A stretch of DNA of 64,000 nucleotides from DATBJJ01 sp036556425 (GTDB lineage: Bacteria; Acidobacteriota; Vicinamibacteria; Vicinamibacterales; 2-12-FULL-66-21): assembly GCA_036556425.1 (NCBI GenBank), contig DATBJJ010000086.1, positions 1 to 64,000 on the forward strand, read 5' to 3'. Each line of letters begins with the position of its first letter. The first letter of the stretch is position 1. Made by a program: the position numbers and the translations under genes. Positions 57,409 to 64,000 of the stretch are shown in pieces. The notes under the pieces are model-generated. The model was not told the origin of the DNA, did not search any database, and saw only the letters and a program-made list of their open reading frames with translations.

Positions 57409-58467
57409 TCAGCGAAACCACGCGCCGAACGCCAGGCAGATGAGCGCGTTGGCCGTGGCCATCGTGAAGTCGTCGGTCCCACGGGGCGAGTAGAGCTCGA
57501 CAATCGTGCTCGATGAAGCAATGACGACGGCGAGCACGACCCACGACGTGCCGAGCCCATGCGACATGACGACAGATGTGCACAGGATCAGCGCCGCGAG
57601 GAACCCGCCGACCGTGCCGGCGATCGATTTGCGATTGACGTCGCCGATCCCCCACACGCGAATGCGCTGCTTGCCGAAGAGCGACCCGAACACCTCGGAG
57701 CTCGCGTCGGCCGCCAGATACGCGCCCCAGATCATCACGAACACCGGCGCGAACTCTTCTCTTGGAAAGAGCGCCGCAAGCTGCGCGCCGATCGGCACCA
57801 TCACGAACTTGAACACGGTCCACAGCGTGGTGATCAACAGACAGTTCGCGCGCGCGAGCATGCCATCCATGACGCGCGACTGCGGTCCGTAGAAGAACGC
57901 GCCGAAGAGGTTGTTCACGTAGTAGAAGCCGAGAAAGATCCAGCCCGTCACGACGCCGTCGAAGAGGTTGTCCTGCAGGAACGCCCTCGCGAACGTCTCC
58001 GGCTGGTCCTTCGCGATTTGCACGTAGAGGTAGTAGAACGCGGCCGATGCCAGCGTGATGAATCGGCCGCGCCGCCCGATCATGTCGGCGATGCGGATGC
58101 GCCGCTCCGAATAGCGGCTGACGAGATCGGCGACGTCGTAGGGACGATCCATGCGCGACGAGAATGCGTCGCGCCGCTCTTGCTTCGTGAACCCGACCAG
58201 CCAGCGCAGCAGCGCGCTCTTGATCGCCCACCAGATCACGCCCCAAATCACGTAGAAGAAAAGGACGCCGGAAAAGATCCGTCCGACGGCCTCCCAGTTG
58301 ACCCGGTAGTCTTGAAAGAAGTACGACCAGCCGGCCAAGTACGTCGCAACCCAGAAGATCGTCAGCGCCGTGTTGAACGCCAGCGCGCCTCGGAAGATGA
58401 GGTCCGCGGTGCGGCGGCGGGTATCGACGTGTGCTGCTGTTGGAGGATTGCCGGTTGTGGAGATCAT
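57409..58467 (-). CDS. Membrane protein with CTP-dependent DGK/VTE5-like C-terminus
   Basis: The 352-residue protein has six or more membrane helices. Its C-terminal third reads IGDVNRKSIAGTVGGFLAAL and TIVELYSPRGTDDFTMATAN, resembling the phosphatidate-cytidylyltransferase-like group that includes DGK1 and VTE5 (CTP-dependent kinases for diacylglycerol, dolichol or phytol). The first part is not recognised. I infer lipid-alcohol phosphorylation from the family, without being certain that key residues are all kept. The start overlaps the stop of the preceding propeller gene as ATGA, so coupled translation is likely. Confidence 0.65.
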   Translation of the reverse strand: MISTTGNPPTAAHVDTRRRTADLIFRGALAFNTALTIFWVATYLAGWSYFFQDYRVNWEAVGRIFSGVLFFYVIWGVIWWAIKSALLRWLVGFTKQERRDAFSSRMDRPYDVADLVSRYSERRIRIADMIGRRGRFITLASAAFYYLYVQIAKDQPETFARAFLQDNLFDGVVTGWIFLGFYYVNNLFGAFFYGPQSRVMDGMLARANCLLITTLWTVFKFVMVPIGAQLAALFPREEFAPVFVMIWGAYLAADASSEVFGSLFGKQRIRVWGIGDVNRKSIAGTVGGFLAALILCTSVVMSHGLGTSWVVLAVVIASSSTIVELYSPRGTDDFTMATANALICLAFGAWFR

Positions 58468-59756
58468 CGACGCGTCAGCATCGCGAGTGCTTTCTCGGAC
58501 ATCCTGCCGAGCCGGTTGCGCTGCGGAAAGTCTTCGACCTTCACCTTCGTGACCAGTTTTCCCGTCTTGTAGTCGAGCACCGCGATCTCGTCCGACCCGC
58601 TCATCGACACGAAGCAGTGATTGCCGTCGGCGCTCGTCGTCGCCCAGTACGGCGTCGAGCCGATCCCGTCGGCGATCGTCTGGATCGTCAGAGTGTCGGC
58701 CGACACGATCCAGACCCGATCCTCGACGGTCGCGCAGTCGCACAGCAGCTTCCCGTCGCCCGACATGGCGAGCCCGTGGTGCGCGCTGTTGTGAGGGAAC
58801 ATGTCTTCGTTTTTGTACATCTTCTTGGACGCGTCGGTGCGTTCTTGAGAGAGCTTCTTGATCAGGACCGCTTGCTCCCCAGGAGAATCGCGTCTCAGAT
58901 CGTACTTCGCGACGCCATTCAAGTACGAGAGCTGCACGTACATCGTGCGATCCTCGTCGGTGATGATCGTCGGCCGCACGCCGGCGTCGAAACGATACGT
59001 CCGAATGGGCTTAAACGTCTTCGCGTCGACGACGGTCAGCTCCCGCGCGCCTTTTTCCGCATTCTCCGCAAACGGTTTCGACAGACGGCCGAGGCTTCCG
59101 TTGTAGATCCGCGACTCGTCGTGCGAGTAGTCGTTCTGATGCGGCAGCAAGCCGGTCCTGAACGACCCGATGACTTTTCCGCTCGTCGTCTCGATCACTT
59201 GCGCCTTCCGGACGACGCTCGCCGACACGACGATGCGGCTGCCGTCCGCCGAGATGGTCGCGTGATCGGCCTTGCGGCCCGCCACCGTCGTCCGCCAGAT
59301 CATCGGTTTGCCGGGCGCGAGCAGATCGAACGCGGCCACGTCGCCGAGATTCGAGCGCGACACGTAGAGCTTCGTGCCGTCGGGCGACAGGAACAGATCG
59401 TCGACGAACCGATCGCCTTCGTGAGGCTCGCCGACTTCGAGGAGCTGCGCTTTCTTGATTCGCCGGTAGATGAAGCCGCGCCAGAAGGCGAACGGCGAGT
59501 TGATCTCCTTCAGCCGGCGCTGGAGATCCGGAATGACGTTGACCGTGCCGAGCGGCGCGAACGTGCGGCCGTCGATGACGCTGACGGTGCCGGACACGCT
59601 GTTGCCGACGAGCAACACGTCTCTCAGCGGACCGGCGTCTTTCCCGCCGGTCGCGGGCTTGTCACCGATGACGTTCGTACGCGACGTGGCGCAGGCTGCG
59701 CTTGCGGCGACGAGCGAGATGGCGACGGCGTTCGCGAGTGCCCTGGTTCGGCGCAT
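58464..59756 (-). CDS. YVTN-type beta-propeller lipoprotein
   Basis: The protein (about 430 residues) has a lipoprotein signal (ISLVAASAACATS) and then YVTN-like propeller blades: LLVGNSVSGTVSVIDGRTF, LFLSPDGTKLYVSRSNLGDV, ISADGSRIVVSASVV, YVQLSYLNGVAKYDL and HCFVSMSGSDEIAVLDYKTG. These form a beta-propeller of six or seven blades without a visible catalytic site, located in the envelope. I chose the ATG at 59756 because it starts the signal peptide. The next gene, a membrane kinase-like protein, is translationally coupled to it. Confidence 0.85.
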   Translation of the reverse strand: MRRTRALANAVAISLVAASAACATSRTNVIGDKPATGGKDAGPLRDVLLVGNSVSGTVSVIDGRTFAPLGTVNVIPDLQRRLKEINSPFAFWRGFIYRRIKKAQLLEVGEPHEGDRFVDDLFLSPDGTKLYVSRSNLGDVAAFDLLAPGKPMIWRTTVAGRKADHATISADGSRIVVSASVVRKAQVIETTSGKVIGSFRTGLLPHQNDYSHDESRIYNGSLGRLSKPFAENAEKGARELTVVDAKTFKPIRTYRFDAGVRPTIITDEDRTMYVQLSYLNGVAKYDLRRDSPGEQAVLIKKLSQERTDASKKMYKNEDMFPHNSAHHGLAMSGDGKLLCDCATVEDRVWIVSADTLTIQTIADGIGSTPYWATTSADGNHCFVSMSGSDEIAVLDYKTGKLVTKVKVEDFPQRNRLGRMSEKALAMLTRR

Positions 59757-59807
59757 GGGTCGGCCGTGCGGGCCCAAGTATCGCCCGAAACGGGACTGCC
59801 TCCACTC

Positions 59808-60566
59808 TCAATCAACGAGCGGAAAGCAGATTGTGAACGTCGAGCCGATCCCGGGTTTGCTGCAGGCCCAAATGAATCCACCGCTCTCGGTGACGATTCC
59901 GTGGACGGTCGACAAGCCGAGCCCGGTCCCTTGCGCGGCGGGTTTGGTGGTGAAGAACGGCTCGAAGATGCGGGCGCGCGTCGCGTCGTCCATGCCGACG
60001 CCCGTGTCCGAGACGGCGAGCTGCGCGTAGCGGCCGGGCGGCAGACGCGAATGCGCCGCCACGTCTCCATGCGGCACGTCGACGCTGCGCGTCTCGATGA
60101 CGATCCGGCCTCCGTGCGGCATCGCGTCCCGCGCGTTCGCGACGAGATTCACGAGCACCTGTTGGAGCTGGACGGCATCGGCAACGATGTCGCCCAGCCG
60201 CGGATCGCGGTGAACTTGCAGATCGATATCTGCCTTGATCAGCCGGACGACGAGACGCTGCGCGTCCGCGAGAACGTCGTTCACGTTCAGCACGCGCCGC
60301 TGAACGGATTCGCGCCGGCTGAGGTCGAGAAGCTGCGCCGCCAATGATGCCGCGGATTTCGCCGCGAGGCGGATCGTGTCGAAGCTGTCCCGTGCCGAGC
60401 TCGGGACGTCAGGCGCCGACAGGCCTTCCTCGCAGCTCGCGAGGATGATCGTCAGCAGGTTGTTGAACTCGTGAGCGGCGCCGGCTGCTAGGCGCCCCAC
60501 CGCGTCCATCTTCTGCGCGTGGTGCAGCCGCGCCTTCAAGTCGTCGATTGTTTCCATCCTTCTCAC
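59808..60566 (-). CDS. Soluble histidine kinase core without sensor domain
   Basis: The protein (252 residues) has a coiled coil, HisKA with LAAGAAHEFNNLLTIILASC (phospho-acceptor His near residue 32) and an ATPase domain with VLVNLVANARDAMPHGG, DTGVGM and GTGLGLSTVHGIV. It is of the NtrB-like class (HEFNN). There is no sensor domain, so it may be activated by a partner. A good sigma-54 promoter lies just upstream and a sigma-54 activator gene ends 179 bases away. GTG 60566 or ATG 60557 may be the start. The 179-base gap otherwise contains only a hairpin. Confidence 0.85.
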   Translation of the reverse strand: MRRMETIDDLKARLHHAQKMDAVGRLAAGAAHEFNNLLTIILASCEEGLSAPDVPSSARDSFDTIRLAAKSAASLAAQLLDLSRRESVQRRVLNVNDVLADAQRLVVRLIKADIDLQVHRDPRLGDIVADAVQLQQVLVNLVANARDAMPHGGRIVIETRSVDVPHGDVAAHSRLPPGRYAQLAVSDTGVGMDDATRARIFEPFFTTKPAAQGTGLGLSTVHGIVTESGGFIWACSKPGIGSTFTICFPLVD

Positions 60567-60597
60567 TTGCTTTCGAACGAATCACGGCCGCTCGAAG

Positions 60598-60613
60598 AGC
60601 ACGAGGCTTGCCA
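60598..60613 (-). promoter_or_regulatory. Predicted sigma-54 promoter before the histidine kinase
   Basis: On the minus strand TGGCAAG, four bases, GTGCT: the GG and GC pairs are ten bases apart, as required, and only two of the core consensus positions differ. The transcription start would be near 60587, about 20-30 bases before the kinase start codon. Confidence 0.55.
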
Positions 60614-60709
60614 TGCGGGGAGCGTGTCGACCCGCGGCCGCAAGTCGCAGAGCACGAGGATGTTGATGTTCGGGTCAATCGACGCCGGAGGATGGACGTG
60701 CGGCGTCCT

Positions 60710-60727
60710 CCCCCGGAATACCGGGGG
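60710..60727. terminator. GC-rich hairpin after the sigma-54 activator gene
   Basis: CCCCCGG, loop AATA, CCGGGGG: a perfect 7-base stem 18 bases after the activator stop codon (minus strand). There is no T-run on that strand, so its strength as a terminator is uncertain. Confidence 0.45.
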
Positions 60728-60745
60728 CGCCTCCGAAATGCCGTG

Positions 60746-62359
60746 TTATTGACGGGGAGGCCGTCGCAGATGGAGCTTCGCCATTCGTCCCTCGAGCGTG
60801 CTCGGTTTGAGACCGAGCTGCTCGGCGGCGCCGCCGGGTCCGCGAATCCGCCACTTGCTGCTCTCGAGGACCGAACGCAAATGCGCGCGTTCGACGTCGG
60901 CGAGGCGCGTGCTCGCGCTCGCCGACCGGGATGACGCGCGAGGCCGCTCGATGCGCAGCTTCGGTCCGCTCGACACGATCAGCGATCGCTCGACGACGTT
61001 GCGCAGCTCTCTCACGTTCCCCGGCCAGTCGTATGCCTGCAGCGCGGCGAGATCGTCTTTGGCGATCGACTCGATCGATTTTCCCAGCGGGCCGGCGAAC
61101 TCGTCGACGAACGTGCGGACGAGCAGCGGAATGTCTTCCCGCCGCCGGCGCCGCGGCGGCACCGCGATCGGAAACACGTTGAGCCGGTAGTACAGATCGT
61201 CGCGAAAGCGTCCCTCGGCAATTGCCTTTTCGAGATCGCGATTCGTCGCGGCAATCACGCGAACGTCGACGTCGATCGGCCGCGTGCCGCCGAGACGCTC
61301 GATCTGCCGGCTCTCGAGCACGCGCAGCAGCTTGACTTGCAGCTCGATCGGGACGTCGCCGATTTCGTCCAGGAAGATCGTGGATCCGCTCGCGAGCTCG
61401 AAGCGGCCGATGTGGCGCGCCGCAGCGCCCGTGAAGGCGCCTTTCTCATGGCCGAAGAGCTCGCTCTCGACGAGCGCGGCCGGTATCGCCGCGCAGTTCA
61501 CGCGCACCATCGCGCGCGCGCGGCGCGGACTCCGCTCGTGGATCGCTTCCGCGATCAGCTCCTTTCCGGTTCCGGTCTCGCCGACGAGCAGCACGGTCGA
61601 ATTCGCCGGCGCGACCTGCTCGATCTGCGAGAGCACGTGTTGGATGGCGGCGCTCTGCCCCATCACGTCCGACGATCCGTGGAGCACTTTGACTTCGTGC
61701 TGCAGGTACTCGTTCTCCTCGGACAACAGCTCGCGCAGCCGCGCGTTCTCGTCGGTGGCCGCGCGGAGCGCGAGATCCGATCGCTGTCGCGCGAGGGCGC
61801 TCGCGAACACCTGGCCCAGGAGATTCAACCGGTTGACGATCTCGGCGGGCCACTTGCGCTCGTGCCGCATCGTGCCGAACGCCAGGGCGCCGATGACCCT
61901 GCCGCCCGCTTTCAGCGGCACGGTGACGTTCGATCGCGTGCCGAAGCGCCGCAACGACTCCCGGTCGGGCGCGTCGGCCGGCAGGTCTTCCAGGGTTTCG
62001 AGGCACAGAAGCTCGCCGCGAAGGAGTTTCGCGACCGACCAAGGAAACGATTGCGCGATCAGCAGGCCGGTCGGCGCCGGAGGGAACTCGGGCCGCGACC
62101 AGTAGTGCGTGAAGACGAGCGTGCGTTCGTCGTCGGAGACCTGGAACAGCGTGCTGCGATCGAGATCGAGCGCTTCGACGATCTGGCGCTGCGCGTCGCG
62201 GATCTCGTCGTCGACGCGCTCGGGCTCCAGGTTGACGAAGCGCGCGGCGAGATCGCAGACCAGCCGCTCGAAACCGAGGCGATCTTCGAGCGCCGCCCGA
62301 AGGACGTCGTCCGCGTCGCTCACGGCGGCCATCATAGCTCGGTCGTCGCGCGCGGCCAA
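60746..62359 (-). CDS. GAF-domain sigma-54-dependent transcriptional activator
   Basis: This 537-residue regulator has a GAF domain (about residues 25-195), a coiled coil (about 197-225), the sigma-54 AAA+ domain (about 235-455) with GETGTGKE, intact HEKGAFTGA, GSTIFLDEIGDVPIELQ and RDDLYYRLNVFP, and a C-terminal Fis-type helix-turn-helix (about 490-535). The layout is that of NorR/FhlA-like activators, in which the GAF domain senses a ligand. It should activate sigma-54 promoters, most likely the one directly downstream at 60598. ATGs at 62335 and 62332 are alternative starts. Confidence 0.92.
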   Translation of the reverse strand: MAARDDRAMMAAVSDADDVLRAALEDRLGFERLVCDLAARFVNLEPERVDDEIRDAQRQIVEALDLDRSTLFQVSDDERTLVFTHYWSRPEFPPAPTGLLIAQSFPWSVAKLLRGELLCLETLEDLPADAPDRESLRRFGTRSNVTVPLKAGGRVIGALAFGTMRHERKWPAEIVNRLNLLGQVFASALARQRSDLALRAATDENARLRELLSEENEYLQHEVKVLHGSSDVMGQSAAIQHVLSQIEQVAPANSTVLLVGETGTGKELIAEAIHERSPRRARAMVRVNCAAIPAALVESELFGHEKGAFTGAAARHIGRFELASGSTIFLDEIGDVPIELQVKLLRVLESRQIERLGGTRPIDVDVRVIAATNRDLEKAIAEGRFRDDLYYRLNVFPIAVPPRRRRREDIPLLVRTFVDEFAGPLGKSIESIAKDDLAALQAYDWPGNVRELRNVVERSLIVSSGPKLRIERPRASSRSASASTRLADVERAHLRSVLESSKWRIRGPGGAAEQLGLKPSTLEGRMAKLHLRRPPRQ

Positions 62360-62374
62360 GCCGCAATATATGCC

Positions 62375-62404
62375 TTGACAGACATATTCCTATTGAGGCA
62401 TATT
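62375..62404 (+). promoter_or_regulatory. Promoter and operator of the ArsR/SRPBCC pair
   Basis: TTGACA (62375-62380) is followed after 18 bases by CATATT (62399-62404). An inverted repeat ATATGCCT (62368-62375) and AGGCATAT (62396-62403) covers both elements, so an ArsR dimer bound there would block transcription. The start codon begins six bases after the -10 and has no ribosome site, so the transcript is probably leaderless. Confidence 0.65.
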
Positions 62405-62410
62405 ACATTC

Positions 62411-62788
62411 ATGGTCGAAACCTTCGCAGCCCTCGCCGAGCCCAATCGCTTTCGCATCGTGGAGCTGCTGCGCGCGAGGCCCCGCCACGTCAACGAGATC
62501 GGCGAGCGCCTGCAGCTCAATCAACCGCAGGTCTCGAAGCATCTGCGCGTCCTGAAGGACGCGGGCCTCGTGGACGTCGAGCCGCGCGCCCAGCAGCGGC
62601 TCTACGAGCTGCGCGCGCAGCCGCTCCGACAGTTGTACGACTGGCTCGAGCGTTATCGGGACGTGTGGGACGCGCGCTTCGAGGAGCTGGACGACGTGAT
62701 TGAACAGATCAAGAGGAACGAGGGCGCCAGGAAAGTCGAAGGCGTCCGAGCGAAGGAGAAATCCCATGGCCGCAGGAAAAGGAAGTGA
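62411..62788 (+). CDS. ArsR-family winged-helix regulator
   Basis: The 125-residue protein has the ArsR fold: MVETFAALAEPNRFRIVELL, then ARPRHVNEIGERLQLNQPQV and SKHLRVLKDAGLVDVEPRAQ. There are no Cys residues, so it is not an arsenic/metal sensor of the Cys type; it belongs to the group coupled to SRPBCC/AHSA1 proteins, which control an unknown pathway. The C-terminus is basic (EKSHGRRKRK). The downstream SRPBCC gene overlaps it by 23 bases, so the two are coupled. A palindromic operator covers its promoter. Confidence 0.93.
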   Translation: MVETFAALAEPNRFRIVELLRARPRHVNEIGERLQLNQPQVSKHLRVLKDAGLVDVEPRAQQRLYELRAQPLRQLYDWLERYRDVWDARFEELDDVIEQIKRNEGARKVEGVRAKEKSHGRRKRK

Positions 62789-63299
62789 GGCGCCCGCGAT
62801 GAACCCGACGACGATGGAGCTCAAAGGCGATCGGGAGATCGTCATTGCGCGGACGTTCAATGGACCGGCGCGAATCGTGTTCGACGCGTGGACCAAGCCG
62901 GAATTCGTCAGGCGCTGGTGGGCGCCGAAGTCGCTCGGCGCCTCGATGATCGACTGCGACGCGGACGTGCGTGCCGGCGGCGCCTATCGCTACGTGTTCG
63001 AGTCGCGCGGCAGGAGAATGGCCTTCTCCGGCAAGTACATCGAAGTGACGCCGCCGGCGCGCCTCGTCTACACGGAGATGTTCGAGCCGACGGCCGGCGG
63101 CACCGGTCCCCATGACCAGGCGGTCACGATCACCGTCACGTTCGAGGAGCGCGACGGCAAGACGCATCTCGTCTCGCATTCGATGTGCCCGAGCAAGGAA
63201 GTGCGGGATGCGATCATCTCGTCCGGGATGGAAACCGGCATGCGGATCACGATGGATCAGCTCGACGAGCTCGTCGTGTCGCTGGGGCCGTCAAGCTGA
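62766..63299 (+). CDS. SRPBCC/AHSA1-family protein
   Basis: The 177-residue protein has the AHSA1-like SRPBCC fold: REIVIARTFNGPARIVFDAW, TKPEFVRRWWAPKSLGAS, GGAYRYVFESRGRRMAFSGK, YIEVTPPARLVYTEMF and a C-terminal helix (MRITMDQLDELV). The family has a hydrophobic pocket for small molecules and has no obvious enzyme motif. Its ribosome site AAGGAG is inside the ArsR gene and the start overlaps it, a pairing common in soil bacteria and suggesting that the ArsR controls it. Substrate unknown. Confidence 0.92.
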   Translation: MAAGKGSEAPAMNPTTMELKGDREIVIARTFNGPARIVFDAWTKPEFVRRWWAPKSLGASMIDCDADVRAGGAYRYVFESRGRRMAFSGKYIEVTPPARLVYTEMFEPTAGGTGPHDQAVTITVTFEERDGKTHLVSHSMCPSKEVRDAIISSGMETGMRITMDQLDELVVSLGPSS

Positions 63300-63414
63300 T
63301 CGCGGGGGTCGCGACGTTCCGCGCGAAGGAAGTGATGGGTCGCCAGAAAGCGAAGGCGGCGGAGAAACGCCAGCCGGATGGACATATGATGGATGGTTTG
63401 GGAGGTGTTCATCG

Positions 63415-64000
63415 ATGTCACGCCGCTGGCAGGTGCTCGTGTTGGTTGGTGCCGCGATCGCGTCCGCGTTCACGGCCGCGCAACAGTTGACGCTCGATCC
63501 GTATCCGGCGCCGATCGAGACGACGCAGGGCGTGATCGCCGTCAACTTCGTCGAGTTCGCGACGATCCCCGACGTCGACGGCGCCGCGGCGCGCATGATG
63601 CACTTCGTGGACGAGCCCGGGACGAAGCGGATGTTCGTCAGCCTGATGACGGGCGCGCTCTACAGCCTCAGCTACGATGGCAAGACGGTGGCGCCGTATC
63701 TCGACGTCAACGCGCCGGCGTGGGGCGTCGCCGTGCAGTCGAACGGAGCGGAGCGCGGCGTTCAGAGCTTCGCGTTCCATCCGCAGTTCAATCAGCGCGG
63801 CACGCCCGGATTCGGAAAGTTCTACACGTACACGGACACGGCCAACACGACGCCGAAGCCGGACTTCGTCCATCCCGGCCCCAACCGGACGCACGACACC
63901 GTCCTCCTCGAGTGGACGGCGAAGACGCCGACGGCAGCGGCGTACGACGGCGCCGCGCCGCGTGAGCTGTTCCGCGCCGCGCATCCGTTCAACAACCACA
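63415..64000 (+). CDS. PQQ-type sugar dehydrogenase-like protein, 5' part
   Basis: The reading frame is open to the right edge (195 codons). It starts at ATG 63415 with a ribosome site GGGAGG about nine bases before. A signal peptide (WQVLVLVGAAIASAFTAAQQ) is followed by beta-propeller sequence of the soluble glucose/sorbosone dehydrogenase family: VNFVEFATIPDVDGAAARMM, RMFVSLMTGALYSLSYDG and GVQSFAFHPQFNQRGTPGFG, then FYTYTDTA. Members oxidise sugars in the periplasm with PQQ, but catalytic residues lie beyond the window, so activity cannot be judged. Only the N-terminal third is seen. Confidence 0.75.
   Translation, partial: MSRRWQVLVLVGAAIASAFTAAQQLTLDPYPAPIETTQGVIAVNFVEFATIPDVDGAAARMMHFVDEPGTKRMFVSLMTGALYSLSYDGKTVAPYLDVNAPAWGVAVQSNGAERGVQSFAFHPQFNQRGTPGFGKFYTYTDTANTTPKPDFVHPGPNRTHDTVLLEWTAKTPTAAAYDGAAPRELFRAAHPFNNH

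Noticed and set aside
60570..60710. Possible coding fragment upstream of the sensorless histidine kinase (frame reading PNINILVLCDLRPRV)
   Set aside because: It has no start codon, ends at a stop before the kinase and matches no sensor domain I recognise; the sigma-54 promoter lies within it.

Overview
This window is high-GC, gene-dense bacterial chromosome. Several families point to Acidobacteriota, probably a Vicinamibacteria-like soil lineage: two duplicated-permease ABC proteins of the acidobacterial ADOP type, two PadR regulators (one directly beside an ADOP gene), a tandem pair of acidobacterial VWFA-related proteins, PQQ-type beta-propeller dehydrogenases and a TonB receptor with a carboxypeptidase-like N-terminal domain. 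The lineage is inferred from gene content only. I see no rRNA, CRISPR array, phage or complete insertion sequence.

Layout. 1-2958: end of an NDH-2-type oxidoreductase, then a glycogen debranching enzyme. 3130-11219: a regulatory block with a predicted sigma-54 promoter, a STAS protein, an ECF sigma factor, a convergent 1996-residue pseudokinase/ATPase/GAF/sigma-54-activator chimera, and a divergent SpoIIE-type phosphatase. 11280-11940: a GIY-YIG protein, a repeat-rich spacer and tRNA-Ser(CGA). 12062-16980 (minus): acyltransferase-like membrane protein, TonB receptor, tadA and an AI-2E family protein. 17046-22200: a NarX/NarL-type pair, a degenerate sigma-54 AAA-like protein, a MEDS-domain protein and a hybrid histidine kinase. 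22261-30048: a metal-efflux locus of OmpR-type regulator, kinase, TolC-like factor, membrane fusion protein and HME-type RND pump. 30041-36017 (minus): a DUF305/LVIVD/DUF2277 operon, a methyltransferase and a PQQ-type dehydrogenase. 36042-39470: a glycosyltransferase relic and two VWFA-related genes. 39478-54701 (minus): PadR, a giant S26-like/C25 fusion, and the RiPP-like operon headed by PadR-ADOP. 54883-62359 (minus): ADOP permease, DGK-like membrane protein, beta-propeller lipoprotein, histidine kinase and sigma-54 activator. 62411-64000 (plus): an ArsR/SRPBCC pair and the start of a sugar-dehydrogenase-like gene.

The most interesting locus is 39895-51739. Six co-directional genes encode an NTP_transf_5-type nucleotidyltransferase, a PqqD-like protein, a radical SAM/SPASM enzyme, a 65-residue Gly/Ser/Cys-rich peptide with a separate leader, an HprK-related kinase, and a 2561-residue protein joining a SipW-like signal-peptidase domain to a gingipain-like C25 peptidase. 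I read this as a peptide-modification (RiPP) system of a type I cannot match to a characterised product. A PadR regulator and an ABC permease lie immediately upstream on the same strand and could belong to the same transcript.

A second theme is sigma-54 control. Each of the two sigma-54 activator genes lies next to a good -24/-12 promoter: one before the STAS-ECF operon, one before a histidine kinase gene.
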